From a bacterium (GTDB lineage: Bacteria; BMS3Abin14), in contig JARGFZ010000005.1 of assembly GCA_029210965.1 (NCBI GenBank), positions 1-37,900 on the forward strand: DNA of 37,900 bases, in the 5' to 3' direction. The notes under the pieces were generated by a model that worked only from the letters and a program-made list of their open reading frames with translations, had not been told where the DNA came from and did not search any database. The position numbers and the translations under genes were made by a program. Positions 27,251 to 36,060 of this stretch are shown piece after piece; within the stretch, counting starts at the first letter, position 1, and every line of letters starts with the position of its first letter.

Positions 27251-27715
27251 TCAGAAAAGCTCCATGATCATGGCATCCTCATCGCAATTGGGAAACTGTG
27301 GGCACTTAAGGCAGTCCCTCCAAACCTTTTGGGGGAGAGACTCCTTGGGAACCTTTGAGAAACCTACCCCTTCGAAGAACCCGGGTCTGTAAGTCAGGGC
27401 GTATATACGGGCGATGCCCAGGGACCTTGCTTCCTCAATGCATGCGTTAACAAGGGTCTTTCCTATACCCTTTCCCTGCAGTTCCGGTGCCACGGCAAGG
27501 GATCTCACCTCGGCAAGATCCTCCCAGTTGATGTGGAGGGCTGAGCATCCTACTACCCTACCGTCCCCACCGTCCTGTTCGACCACGAAGAAGTCCCGTA
27601 GCCCCTCGTAAAGTTCGCTGCGGGACCGGCCCAGCATCTCGCCCCGGGTAGCAAAGGAGTTCACCAGGGTGTGGATCACGGGGACATCCCCCATCCTCGC
27701 CTTCCTTAAATTCAT
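27251..27715 (-). CDS. GNAT N-acetyltransferase, probable short ArgA-type N-acetylglutamate synthase
   Basis: A 154-residue GNAT-fold enzyme. Acetyl-CoA motif A is visible as VRSLAVAPELQGKGIGKTLV with the Q80-GKGIG85 loop. The end CPQFPNCDEDAMIMEL with C135, C138 and C144 is typical of a short, stand-alone N-acetylglutamate synthase family known from deltaproteobacteria. It would acetylate glutamate with acetyl-CoA as the first step of arginine synthesis. I chose the ATG at 27715, 7 bases after the recN stop; a longer frame to 27790 overlaps recN. It lies between recN and pmbA in a coupled string. The ArgA assignment is by family resemblance, not proof. Confidence 0.8.
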   Translation of the reverse strand: MNLRKARMGDVPVIHTLVNSFATRGEMLGRSRSELYEGLRDFFVVEQDGGDGRVVGCSALHINWEDLAEVRSLAVAPELQGKGIGKTLVNACIEEARSLGIARIYALTYRPGFFEGVGFSKVPKESLPQKVWRDCLKCPQFPNCDEDAMIMELF

Positions 27716-27722
27716 CTTATTT

Positions 27723-29369
27723 TCAGCCACGAGCCCCCTCCAAAAGTTCCCTCGCCGATCTGACGATCCCCGAGGACACCTCAATTCCACCCATCATCCG
27801 GGCCAGTTCGTCCACCCGCTCATCATCGTCCAGATACCGCGTCCTGACCACCGTCCTGCCTCTTTCCTCGGATTTTTCTACCACGATGTGGTGATGGGCG
27901 CAGGCTGCCACAGGAGCCAGGTGCGTAATACAAAGGACCTGGTGGTGGCTGGCAATGTTCTGCAGCTTGCGGCCGAGAACAGCCGCCACTCTGCCCCCGA
28001 TGCCGGCATCAACCTCATCGAAGACCAGTGTCCCCACCCCGTCAGCTCCGGCGAGGATCTTTTTTAAGGCCAGCATCACCCTTGACAACTCCCCCCCTGA
28101 CGCGATCTTCCTCAGAGGCATCAGAGGTTCTCCAGGGTTGGGAGAAATGAGAAACTCGGCCTCATCGATCCCCGTTTCGCTCATATCATTTTCCTGAAAA
28201 GCGACCGAGAACCTTACCTTCTCCATGGCGAGATCCTGCAGCTCCGTCTTGACCGAGCTTTCCAGCAATAGAGCCTTTTTTTTCCTGTCCTGGCTCAGGC
28301 CAAAAGCCAGCTTCCCGGCACGGGCTGCCAGATCCAGCTCCCGGGATTGCAACGTCTCGAGATCAGTGTCTCCCTCCTCGATGAGAGCAAGCTCCTGTCT
28401 CGCCTCTTCCAGGGTCCCCAGGACCTCTTTCATGGAGGGACCGTATTTTTTCCTGAGGGTCGAGATAACAGCCAGGCGTTCATGGATCTCCTGGAGACGG
28501 TGAGGGTCGGCCTGGACCGCTCCCGTGTAGTCCCTCAGAAAATGCCCGGCCTCCTCCAGCTGTGCCCCTGCACCTTCGATCAATTCCACAACTTCACGCA
28601 GCCTGCCGTCTGTCTCCATCATCTGTTTCAGATTTCCGGCAGAACCGCGAACCGTTTCCACGACGGAACCCTCACCCTGATAAAGCTCCTCCAGAGCAGT
28701 AGAGGCTGTATGCAGCAATTTTTCAGCAGCCCCCAGGATGCCTTCCTCCTCACAAAGTCTCTCCTCTTCATCCGGATCCAGTTCCGCGGATTGGAGTTCT
28801 TTAGTAACGTAACGCAGGTAATCCAACCTGGCCAGACGGTCCTTTTTGTCCCTTTCTATGGTGTCGAGTCGTTCCCTGGTCTTCACAAGCTCCCGAAAAA
28901 CCAGGGAAAACTCCTGCTTCTTGTTTTCAAGGGAGGCAAAGGAATCCAGAGCCTGCAGATGAACAGCGGTTTTGAGCAAAGATTGGTGCTCATGCTGGCC
29001 GTGCAGGTCCACCATGTGATCCCCCATCTCTTTGAGATGAGGGATCGTGATCATCGTGCCGTTGACCGAAGCCCGTCCTCGCCCCTCCCTGCGGATCTCC
29101 CGGAGGATCATTATCTCGTCGTCCACGCAGCTGATCCCTTCAGGGAGGTTGGCTCCAGGGTCCCGGAAGACCGCCTGTACACTGGCAGAATCTTCCCCGG
29201 ACCTCACTACGGACCCATACACCTTTTCACCAAGGACGGCCTGAAGGGCATCGACGATGATCGACTTCCCGGCCCCGGTCTCACCCGTGAGTACGGTCAA
29301 CCCGGGATTGAAGGGCAAAGCCAGTTCGTCGATGATGGCGAAACCTTTTATTGAAAGAAATTCGAGCAA
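27723..29369 (-). CDS. recN: DNA repair protein RecN
   Basis: SMC-like ATPase acting in double-strand break repair. The 548-residue protein starts with the AAA-type head (MLEFLSIKGFAIIDELAL, Walker A GETGAGKS at 29-36), continues through two coiled-coil arms (about 155-210 and 290-370) and returns to the head with signature ASGGELSRVMLALKK and Walker B TLVFDEVDAGIGG. The start is a TTG preceded by GAGGA at good spacing; no better start exists close by. It lies upstream of the acetyltransferase and downstream of nadK, a neighbourhood common in proteobacteria (nadK-recN). Confidence 0.96.
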   Translation of the reverse strand: MLEFLSIKGFAIIDELALPFNPGLTVLTGETGAGKSIIVDALQAVLGEKVYGSVVRSGEDSASVQAVFRDPGANLPEGISCVDDEIMILREIRREGRGRASVNGTMITIPHLKEMGDHMVDLHGQHEHQSLLKTAVHLQALDSFASLENKKQEFSLVFRELVKTRERLDTIERDKKDRLARLDYLRYVTKELQSAELDPDEEERLCEEEGILGAAEKLLHTASTALEELYQGEGSVVETVRGSAGNLKQMMETDGRLREVVELIEGAGAQLEEAGHFLRDYTGAVQADPHRLQEIHERLAVISTLRKKYGPSMKEVLGTLEEARQELALIEEGDTDLETLQSRELDLAARAGKLAFGLSQDRKKKALLLESSVKTELQDLAMEKVRFSVAFQENDMSETGIDEAEFLISPNPGEPLMPLRKIASGGELSRVMLALKKILAGADGVGTLVFDEVDAGIGGRVAAVLGRKLQNIASHHQVLCITHLAPVAACAHHHIVVEKSEERGRTVVRTRYLDDDERVDELARMMGGIEVSSGIVRSARELLEGARG

Positions 29370-29404
29370 TGTGTTCCTCTTTACTCCAAATTCATTTAGT
29401 CCAC

Positions 29405-29515
29405 CAATGGTGAAAAGTGAACCGTGAACCGTGAATAGACAAAACCAACAGCTACAATGTTTTCACCCTTTTACCTTTTACCGTTCACTGTTCACCGTTC
29501 ACCGTTCACACATCG
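29405..29515. repeat. GTGAACC/TTCACCG stutter repeats, inverted, between nadK and recN
   Basis: 29415-29436 holds GTGAACC-GTGAACC-GTGAA units and 29482-29509 holds TTCAC-TGTTCACCG-TTCACCG units, so the two parts are inverted copies of the same 7-base word and could pair into a large stem. No gene is present. Confidence 0.7.
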
Positions 29516-29538
29516 ATACTTTTTCACTCGGACAAACA

Positions 29539-30405
29539 TCATCGATGTCCCCAATGCAGCTTCGCACCCAGAACATCATAGAAGTTTCTGACCCCGGTCC
29601 GGATAAGGTTGACCTTCTGGTCCGAAGCCCTGACTCGGACGCAATCCCCCTGCTTGAGTCTTGTCCCCTCCTGCCCGTCGAGGGTGAGAAACACCGCACC
29701 GGAATCGCTGAGCAGACACAACGCCACTCTGGATCGGCCAGAAATTACCAGAGGGCGGTTGGTCAGGGTGTGAGGACAAATGGGAGAGATCACGAACGCA
29801 TCCAGTGTGGGTTCTATGATCGGTCCTCCTGCCGCCAGAGAATAGGCTGTCGATCCGGTCGGAGTGCTGATAATGAGGCCGTCCGCCTGATAGTTCGTCA
29901 CCTTATGGCCGTCAACAAATGTCTCCAGATCGATGATCCTGGCTAACGCGCCTTTGTTGATGACCACATCGTTCAGGACCTGGTATTGGCCGATCTGCTC
30001 ACCTGCACGATGAAGGGATGCCTCGAGGCGGACCCTGGACTCAATGGTATACTCCCCCTCCAGAACTCTTTCGAGGGCCTCGAAAAGCTCATCCAGTCCA
30101 AGTTCAGTGAGAAAACCAAGGGACCCAAGGTTGATCCCGAGGATGGGCTCGTTCGTTCCTTCCAGTAGCCGGGCGGCGGAAAGAAGAGTGCCGTCTCCCC
30201 CGAGGACAAGAACCATATCAACCCCGTCCGAAACATGCTCTCTCGGGACAGCGATGGAATCTCCATCGGCCAACCCCCTGTAATCCTCCTGAATGCGAAC
30301 CTTCACCCCGCGGCCGGTGAGCCAAGGAACGAGCTTCCCCATGACTTCGTCAGCGTGGACACTGGTGGTTTTCGTTATGATCCCGATCTCCTTCATTTCA
30401 GGCAT
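29539..30405 (-). CDS. nadK: NAD kinase
   Basis: Phosphorylates NAD to NADP using ATP or polyphosphate. The 288-residue protein has the catalytic GGDGT (69-73, with D71), NLGSLGFLTEL, the NAD site TPTGSTAYSLAAGGP and SPICPHTLTNRPLV, all in the family order. GGGAG lies 6 bases before the ATG at 30405. It stands in the nadK-recN pair. Identity is firm. Confidence 0.97.
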   Translation of the reverse strand: MPEMKEIGIITKTTSVHADEVMGKLVPWLTGRGVKVRIQEDYRGLADGDSIAVPREHVSDGVDMVLVLGGDGTLLSAARLLEGTNEPILGINLGSLGFLTELGLDELFEALERVLEGEYTIESRVRLEASLHRAGEQIGQYQVLNDVVINKGALARIIDLETFVDGHKVTNYQADGLIISTPTGSTAYSLAAGGPIIEPTLDAFVISPICPHTLTNRPLVISGRSRVALCLLSDSGAVFLTLDGQEGTRLKQGDCVRVRASDQKVNLIRTGVRNFYDVLGAKLHWGHR

Positions 30406-30436
30406 GGGAAGCTCCCTTAACCAAAAAACAACAGTT

Positions 30437-30474
30437 TCGGAGTTTCGGAGTTTCGGTGTGTCGGAGTATCGATG
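30437..30474. repeat. GTTTCGGA stutter repeat between tlyA and nadK
   Basis: Successive units TTTCGGAG, TTTCGGAG, TTTCGGTG, TGTCGGAG and TATCGATG, an 8- to 9-base near-tandem. No gene is in the 196-base gap. Confidence 0.7.
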
Positions 30475-30601
30475 AAATAAATTTTAATACTAACATGTTT
30501 TCACCCCGTTGCCTCATACTCTCAAATCGCCCTTTACACCGTGTCCTCGCGTCTCCGTGTCCGGTTATTCCCCGTTACCCCCATACTCCCTTACTCCCCC
30601 G

Positions 30602-31345
30602 CTAACCCTCCCCTTGCCAGATCAGATAGGCAAGAAATTCCACATTCCCCTTGGGGCCCTTAATGGGTGACTCCATACTGCCCCTGGAGGTAAACCCCTC
30701 TCCGGCAGCCGCCTCGAGAACATCGTGAACAACTTCCTTGTGAACCATCGGATCTCTTACGACCCCCCCCTTCCCTACCTTCTCTCTGCCTGCCTCGAAC
30801 TGAGGTTTGATAAGCACCACGACCCGAGCCCCCGCCTTCAGGAAAATCCCCAGTCGGGGCAGGATAAGCCGGAGGGAAATAAATGAAACGTCCGCTACCG
30901 CCATGTCCAGGCCGTGGGGAAGCGCTTCATCGTCGATATTCCTGAAGTTTGTCCTTTCCAGGACAGTGACCCTGTCATCGTTTCTCAGCTTCCAGTCCAG
31001 CTGCCCATAGCCAACGTCAACAGCGAAAACCTCAGCTGCGCCGGCCTTCAGGAGACAGTCAGTAAATCCACCGGTGGACGCTCCCACATCGAGGCACCTG
31101 GCTCCGGTGGGGTCGATCCCGAAATGCGCAAGGGCAGCGTGAAGCTTCAGCCCTCCCCGGCTGACATAGGGAAGCGTCTCTCTGACGGTAAGGGAAACAT
31201 CGGGGTCCAGACGGGTACCCGCCTTTTCGATCCTTGATTCCTTCGAATAGACACGGCCGGAGAGAATGAGCGCCTGGGCCCGGGTTCTCGTTTCCGCCAG
31301 CCCCCTTTCAACCAGGAGGAGATCAGCTCTTTTGGATTTCGCCAC
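30602..31345 (-). CDS. tlyA: TlyA family rRNA (cytidine-2'-O)-methyltransferase
   Basis: Predicted 2'-O-methyltransferase of ribosomal RNA (TlyA/hemolysin-A type). Residues 5-65 are an S4 RNA-binding domain, followed by the YVSRGGLKL linker (60-68). The FtsJ-like methyltransferase part has the SAM motif CLDVGASTGGFTDCLL (84-99) and LIKPQFEAGR. The end region SPIKGPKGNVEFL is also conserved. It starts at a GTG inside the 3' end of dxs (23-base overlap), with AGGAAG upstream, so it is translationally coupled to dxs. The dxs-tlyA pair is common in deltaproteobacteria. The mycobacterial TlyA targets (16S C1409 and 23S C1920) are known for that protein; here they are inferred. Confidence 0.93.
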   Translation of the reverse strand: MAKSKRADLLLVERGLAETRTRAQALILSGRVYSKESRIEKAGTRLDPDVSLTVRETLPYVSRGGLKLHAALAHFGIDPTGARCLDVGASTGGFTDCLLKAGAAEVFAVDVGYGQLDWKLRNDDRVTVLERTNFRNIDDEALPHGLDMAVADVSFISLRLILPRLGIFLKAGARVVVLIKPQFEAGREKVGKGGVVRDPMVHKEVVHDVLEAAAGEGFTSRGSMESPIKGPKGNVEFLAYLIWQGEG

Positions 31346-33230
31346 CGGAAAGAACTTCCTTCACAGTTGCGCCGATCCCGTCGGCATCGATCTTAAGCTC
31401 CGATCTCAACTCCTTGAGAGTGGCCTGCTCCAGGAAAGAATCCGGCAAACCAAGGCGGTGGATAGTGAAAGTTTCACCATTGTCAGATGCCGCTTCAATA
31501 ACAGCAGACCCGAAACCGCCCTGGAGCACATTCTCCTCTACAGTCAGTGTTACACGGCATTCTCTGGCCCACTGGAATATCAGATCGGAATCCAGGGGTT
31601 TGATGAACCTGGCATCGATGACCGCAACCGATATTCTTTCGGCCTCCAGAGCCTCTGCAGCCGCCATGCATGGATGAACCGTTGACCCCACACCCACCAG
31701 AAGGACATCGGCTCCTTCACGGAGAAGTTCCCCCGTACCGACCTCCCACGGTGCAGGCTCGGGAATAGTCACCCCTTCGCCTGTTCCCCGCGGGTAGCGG
31801 AACGCTGATGGTCCGTCCAGGGACAGGGAGGTCGCAAGAGCCTGAACGAGAGCTGCCTCGTCTCGCGGAGCCATGAAGGTCAGGTTGGGTATGTGCCTCA
31901 GATAGGACAGGTCGAAGGTTCCGTGGTGAGTCGGTCCGTCCTCTCCCACCAATCCGCCCCGGTCCATGGCAAAAATAACAGGCAGATCCTGGAGACAGAC
32001 GTCGTGAACGATCTGATCGTAGGCTCTCTGGAGGAAGGTGCTGTAGATAGCCACTACAGGCCTGAAACCCCTCGTGGCAAGACCTGCGGCAAAGGTGACC
32101 CCGTGCTGTTCGGCGATACCTACGTCGTAGAACCGGTCGGGAAACTCTCTGGCGAAGAGGTCAAGGCCCGTGCCTTCCGGCATTGCCGCCGTAATGGCTA
32201 TTATCCTGTCGTCCCTTCCGGCTGCCTGGACGAGAGCCTTGGAGAACACACTGGTGTAGGACGGGGGGCCGTCATTCTTGAAGGCCAAACCTGTTTCGAG
32301 ATCGAAAGGCCCGATTCCGTGAAAGGCCATGGGGTTTTTTTCCGCCAGTTCATAACCCTTGCCCTTTTCCGTTTCCACATGGACCAACACTGGACCATCC
32401 ATCCGTCTTGCGTTTGTCAGCGCCTCGATGAGGCGGTCCAGCCTGTGCCCCTTTATGGGACCGATATATTCATACCCCAGCTCTTCGAATACCATGCCGG
32501 GATAAATGAGGGCCTTGAATGCATCCTCCGCCCTTTGAGCAATGTGGAGAAAATGCTCTCCCACCCTGGGGATGCTCTTCAGAAAGTTCTCTGTCACCTT
32601 TTTGACCCTGTTCACAGGATTTCCAGTGAGCATACGGGACAGGTAGGAGGACATAGCTCCCACGTTGGGGGCTATGGACATCTCATTGTCATTGAGGATC
32701 ACCACCAGTTTATTTCCCAGTTCCCCGCCCTGGTTGAGGCCCTCCAGAGCCAGACCGGCCGTCATGCTCCCGTCACCGATGACGGCCACTACTTTACCCT
32801 CCTCGCCCTGGTGTCTCATCGCCTCCGCTACACCGAGAGCTGCCGAAATGGAGGTGCCGCTGTGCCCGACATCGAAAACATCGTAAAGGCTTTCTTTCCT
32901 CTTGGGAAAACCGCTGATGCCGCCTTTTGTGCGCAGGGTGGTGAACCTGTCCCTTCGACCCGTGAGGAGCTTGTGGGTGTACGCCTGGTGCCCCACATCC
33001 CAGATGACCTTGTCCTGGGGCATCCGGAAGACGTGATGAAGAGCCAGGGTCAGTTCCACAGCCCCGAGGTTCGATGCCAGGTGACCGCCGTTGGTGGAGA
33101 CCACATCGAGGATAACTGTACGCACCTCGGCTGCCAGCTGTTCAAGCTGCTTGACATCCAGGCCCCATAGATCGGCAGGGGAGTTTATGGTGGGAAGAAT
33201 AGGGTTTATTTCCAAAACCTTGCCGCTCAA
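31323..33230 (-). CDS. dxs: 1-deoxy-D-xylulose-5-phosphate synthase
   Basis: Thiamin-diphosphate enzyme that joins pyruvate and glyceraldehyde 3-phosphate, the first and flux-controlling step of the MEP pathway. The 635-residue protein has the TPP/Mg motif GDGSMTAG (152-159) through LNDNEMSIAPNVG (179-191), the catalytic glutamate region VGIAEQHGVTFAAG and the DRGGLVGEDGPTHHG loop. The start is a TTG preceded by AGGAGG at 9 bases and lies 3 bases after the ispA stop, making an ispA-dxs-tlyA cluster. Confidence 0.97.
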   Translation of the reverse strand: MSGKVLEINPILPTINSPADLWGLDVKQLEQLAAEVRTVILDVVSTNGGHLASNLGAVELTLALHHVFRMPQDKVIWDVGHQAYTHKLLTGRRDRFTTLRTKGGISGFPKRKESLYDVFDVGHSGTSISAALGVAEAMRHQGEEGKVVAVIGDGSMTAGLALEGLNQGGELGNKLVVILNDNEMSIAPNVGAMSSYLSRMLTGNPVNRVKKVTENFLKSIPRVGEHFLHIAQRAEDAFKALIYPGMVFEELGYEYIGPIKGHRLDRLIEALTNARRMDGPVLVHVETEKGKGYELAEKNPMAFHGIGPFDLETGLAFKNDGPPSYTSVFSKALVQAAGRDDRIIAITAAMPEGTGLDLFAREFPDRFYDVGIAEQHGVTFAAGLATRGFRPVVAIYSTFLQRAYDQIVHDVCLQDLPVIFAMDRGGLVGEDGPTHHGTFDLSYLRHIPNLTFMAPRDEAALVQALATSLSLDGPSAFRYPRGTGEGVTIPEPAPWEVGTGELLREGADVLLVGVGSTVHPCMAAAEALEAERISVAVIDARFIKPLDSDLIFQWARECRVTLTVEENVLQGGFGSAVIEAASDNGETFTIHRLGLPDSFLEQATLKELRSELKIDADGIGATVKEVLSGGEIQKS

Positions 33231-33233
33231 ACC

Positions 33234-34127
33234 TTACAACCTCCTGAGAAGGACATAATCCGCGATCTCGGCCAACCGGCCCGTAGAGTCAACATCGTCC
33301 ATCACAGTCTTTGCATCATCCACCAGCTTAATAGCCCTTTCGCGGGCCCCCTCAAGCCCGAAGATGCCGGGGTAGGTGATCTTCCCCCTTTCGGCATCGC
33401 TTCCCTGATCCTTGCCCATCTCCTCAGTGGTGGCGGTCACGTCCAGGATGTCATCCACAACCTGAAAGGCCAATCCCACCTTTTCCCCGAAGCTTGCCAG
33501 GGCCCTTAACGTTCTCTCATCAGCATTGGCGGCAAGCCCGCCCAGGAGCAGGGAACACCGGATCAAGGCACCCGTTTTGTGGGTGTGAATGTACTCGAGG
33601 AGGGGAAGGTCGGGCTCTGTCCCCTCACTGTCCATGTCCACCTGCTGTCCGCCCACCATGCCTCTCCAGCCAGCGGCACGTGCGAGTTCCTGTACCATGC
33701 GCAGCCGCAGGTAAGCTTCTATCCCTTCACCTTCCCCCTTATTCTCAACTGACAGCAGGTCGAAAGCCATGGTAAGGAGAGCATCTCCGGCCAGTATGGC
33801 GGTCCCTTCATCGAAAGCCCTGTGACAGGTGGGGCGTCCCCGGCGGAAATCATCATCATCCATGGCCGGCAGGTCATCGTGGATCAAAGAATAAGTGTGC
33901 ACCAGCTCCACTGCGCAGGCCGGCTGCAAGGCGTCATCATCTTTCCCGCCCGCGGCCGCGGCTGCGGCAAGCACCAGGATGGGACGAATGCGTTTTCCCC
34001 CGGCAAAAAGGCTATGCCGCATGGCCGACACAAGACGTGCCGGATGGGACCCCTCCCGGGGCATCAGTGCATTGAGGGCCTGGTCCACCTTTTCCCTGGA
34101 TTCGTCCAGGTATCCGGCCGTACTCAC
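33234..34127 (-). CDS. ispA: Polyprenyl (farnesyl) diphosphate synthase
   Basis: Trans-prenyltransferase condensing IPP with allylic diphosphates; probably makes farnesyl or geranylgeranyl diphosphate, the substrate for UppS. The 297-residue protein has the first Asp-rich motif DDLPAMD (D84, D85, D90) followed by RRGRPTCH, and the second, DDILD (225-229). The spacing fits the short-chain type, but product length cannot be read surely from sequence. It starts at a GTG overlapping the xseB TGA by four bases, the widespread xseB-ispA-dxs order. Confidence 0.95.
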   Translation of the reverse strand: MSTAGYLDESREKVDQALNALMPREGSHPARLVSAMRHSLFAGGKRIRPILVLAAAAAAGGKDDDALQPACAVELVHTYSLIHDDLPAMDDDDFRRGRPTCHRAFDEGTAILAGDALLTMAFDLLSVENKGEGEGIEAYLRLRMVQELARAAGWRGMVGGQQVDMDSEGTEPDLPLLEYIHTHKTGALIRCSLLLGGLAANADERTLRALASFGEKVGLAFQVVDDILDVTATTEEMGKDQGSDAERGKITYPGIFGLEGARERAIKLVDDAKTVMDDVDSTGRLAEIADYVLLRRL

Positions 34128-34369
34128 TTGTCCTCTTCCTCCTCGAAGGGTTCGGTCACCAAACTGCCCGACATATCCCTGGTCAGAACTTCCACCTTGC
34201 GTTCTGCCTCCTCAAGGATATGGGTGAGTTTCTTGAGGATATTGGTACCCTCTTCAAAAAGTACGAGAGAATCTTCAAGAGGGGTTTCACCCGATTCGAG
34301 TTTCGCCACGATCTCTTCAAGATCTGTCAGCCTTTTTTCGAACTTTTTGTCATCCTTACCCGAACTCAC
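34124..34369 (-). CDS. xseB: Exodeoxyribonuclease VII small subunit
   Basis: Small subunit of ExoVII, which degrades single-stranded DNA. The 81-residue protein is helical and carries the family pattern FEKRLTDLEEIVAKLESGETPLEDSLVLFEEG. I chose the GTG at 34369, with GAGAGG 9 bases upstream; the open frame continues three codons to a TTG with no proper spacing. xseA is not in this window; the gene upstream is an M48 peptidase. Confidence 0.92.
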   Translation of the reverse strand: MSSGKDDKKFEKRLTDLEEIVAKLESGETPLEDSLVLFEEGTNILKKLTHILEEAERKVEVLTRDMSGSLVTEPFEEEEDK

Positions 34370-34464
34370 CAATATCAACCTCTCTGGAAATGGATTGTTG
34401 TCTGAAGATGAAGAACAGTAACGGTATCATGAAACAACGTCAACGGGGAAGCAGGACTGTGTCA

Positions 34465-34513
34465 AAATCAGGAGTCAGGAGCCAGGAGTCAGGAGCCGGA
34501 ATCTAGGAGCCAG
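34465..34513. repeat. CAGGAGT/CAGGAGC stutter repeat before xseB
   Basis: Near-tandem 7-base units: TCAGGAG, TCAGGAG, CCAGGAG, TCAGGAG, CCGGAATCTAGGAG. The reverse complement of 21864-21900 uses the same words, including AGGAGCCGGAATC. No gene is in this 218-base gap. Confidence 0.7.
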
Positions 34514-34587
34514 AATTGATTTCCTGCTCTGAAAAGTTCACCCTCCTGAACCTTCTACAAGCACCTGTACCTCAGAGTAGAGGGGAT

Positions 34588-35616
34588 TTATTCGCCTGAC
34601 TCTGCGGCAAGTTCGCGCAACCGGGCTATTCTGTTTTCCGGCGCCGGGTGGGTGGACAGGAATTCGGGTCCGCCCCCGTCCAGTCCTTTCTCCTCAACCC
34701 GTGACAGAAAGGCGATCATGGGCCTGACACCGTGTTCTGTATCAACCATCCATCGGAAAGCCGTGTCGTCCGCTTCCTGTTCAAACCCCCTGGAATAGGT
34801 GGATTTCAGAAGCAGGGCCGGGAGCGCTCCTGCCGCCGACGTGATTGAGATCACGTCCCCCACGGTCACTGAAATCAGCATAAACACCCCGGCACTTTGA
34901 AGAACGGTCCGCACAGCGTGGCGCTTCTGGAGATGTGCCAGTTCATGGGCAACAACACCCAGGATCTCTCCATCGCTCTGGACAAAAAAGACCAGTTCAT
35001 CGGTTAAAACCACGGTGTCCCCTGGCAGGGCGAAGGCGTTGGGACCGAAGGGGCTTTTCCTGAATTCAAAAGCACGGGGCTCGGGTGCGCCGGTTTGGTG
35101 AACGAACTCTTCCACCATGGCCCGGATATGTTCCTGTTTTTCTTCGGCAAGCTCCGTGGGCTTAAAAAAGTGACGGTCGGCGGTCTCCAGGACTCCTTTT
35201 CCCATTGCCTGGTTCGCATTTTCCGGCATGGAAAATGCCGCCACCCGGGCCAGGTAGGGGATCCCCCAGACTGAGAAACATACGACCATAACAATAGTGA
35301 CCCCCACCGCGACGGCAGCCAGCTTCCAGTGACTTTCCAGCCAATGGACGAACCTGAACCCCCCCGTGCCTCCCCGTAATTTTTCCAGGGCAGCGAACGC
35401 CTGCCGATCCTCCGTATCCAGGCGGCCTCCCCCTGGCGCATAGAGTGTACGACGGGTGTTTCCAAGTGCCGGTTCTATTGTGCAGTTTCCGAGGTCGATA
35501 TCCAGATGCAGGGTCTCACCCCGCACCCTCAACGACCCACCCGTCAGGCTCACTGTCACCTCGTGAGCCCTGGAACTCTTACCGTCAAAGTATGTGCCAG
35601 TAAAGGTGATCACCAT
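34588..35616 (-). CDS. M48 family metallopeptidase, membrane protein
   Basis: Integral membrane zinc peptidase, of the type that handles envelope protein quality. The 342-residue protein has an N-terminal domain (about 1-90) of the kind that precedes some M48 peptidases (TGTYFDGKSSRAHEV), a membrane segment at 97-117, and the catalytic HELAH motif (H224, E225, H228) with a third ligand at E281 in FEQEADDTA. The end is conserved STHPAPENRI. I chose the ATG at 35616; the frame opens 54 codons further, but that part is made of intergenic repeat. There is no strong ribosome binding site at either start. It does not match HtpX in length or layout, so I leave the symbol empty. Confidence 0.88.
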   Translation of the reverse strand: MVITFTGTYFDGKSSRAHEVTVSLTGGSLRVRGETLHLDIDLGNCTIEPALGNTRRTLYAPGGGRLDTEDRQAFAALEKLRGGTGGFRFVHWLESHWKLAAVAVGVTIVMVVCFSVWGIPYLARVAAFSMPENANQAMGKGVLETADRHFFKPTELAEEKQEHIRAMVEEFVHQTGAPEPRAFEFRKSPFGPNAFALPGDTVVLTDELVFFVQSDGEILGVVAHELAHLQKRHAVRTVLQSAGVFMLISVTVGDVISITSAAGALPALLLKSTYSRGFEQEADDTAFRWMVDTEHGVRPMIAFLSRVEEKGLDGGGPEFLSTHPAPENRIARLRELAAESGE

Positions 35617-35656
35617 CCGGGCAAGGTAACATGAAATATACCGGAGGTACAAAAAA

Positions 35657-35765
35657 CAGAATGCAGAATGTAGAATGTAGAAAGAGATCATTTCATCTCG
35701 TTTAGTTGTCAGGGTCAGTAGGCGATTTTCTTCTACGTTCTCGATTCTACGTTCTACATTCTGCC
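35657..35765. repeat. GAATGTA/TACATTC inverted stutter repeats
   Basis: 35657-35682 has GAATGCA-GAATGTA-GAATGTA-GAA and 35730-35762 has TTCTACG, TTCTCGA, TTCTACG, TTCTACA, TTCTG: inverted copies of one 7-base word, in the divergent region between the M48 gene and the ileS promoter. Confidence 0.7.
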
Positions 35766-35771
35766 CATCTC

Positions 35772-35800
35772 TTGACATCCACGTATCTTACGCATATTCT
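35772..35800 (+). promoter_or_regulatory. Sigma70 promoter of ileS
   Basis: TTGACA (35772-35777), an exact 17-base spacer and TATTCT (35795-35800). Transcription would begin near 35807, just before the T-box leader. This is the best promoter in the window. Confidence 0.8.
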
Positions 35801-35814
35801 TCCCCTTCAAATTG

Positions 35815-36060
35815 GATTTTGCGGCAATGAAGGGGACAGTACCTGTTCCGACCCAGGTTCCCAGCGATCCGGGGGCGGTGAAAGCCCGGAAACCGGTGGG
35901 ACAGAGAAGATCACCCCTGAGCCGTCACGCCGAAAGTTTGATGTAGGCGTGACCGGGTGCGCCCGTTACAGCGCCAGAGGGGTCCGGCCGCACTGACAGT
36001 GTGCCCGGGCAACCGGGGTGGTACCGCGGAATAATCCGTCCCTGGAGGGGCGGATTTTTA
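35815..36060 (+). promoter_or_regulatory. T-box riboswitch leader, isoleucine-type, upstream of ileS
   Basis: Binds uncharged tRNA and switches an antiterminator against a terminator. Stem I: CGGC (35822-35825) pairs with GCCG (35921-35924), AGGGG with CCCCT, and CTGTTCC (35843-35849) with GGGACAG (35898-35904). The internal loop has AGTA (35838-35841) on one side and GAAGATCACC on the other. The ATC at 35910-35912 is the specifier for isoleucine. The apical part AGCGATCCGGGGGCGGTG then AAAGCCCGG fits the AG bulge and distal loop. A perfect 8-bp stem (35924-35931 with 35946-35953) follows. The T-box sequence GGTGGTACCGCG is at 36017-36028, and the terminator stem ATCCGTCCC/GGGGCGGAT then TTTTTATTT at 36034-36063. 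It matches the gene that follows. Confidence 0.93.

Noticed and set aside
31893-33170. 425-codon plus-strand frame opposite dxs
   Set aside because: Antisense shadow of dxs, with no ribosome binding site or domain.
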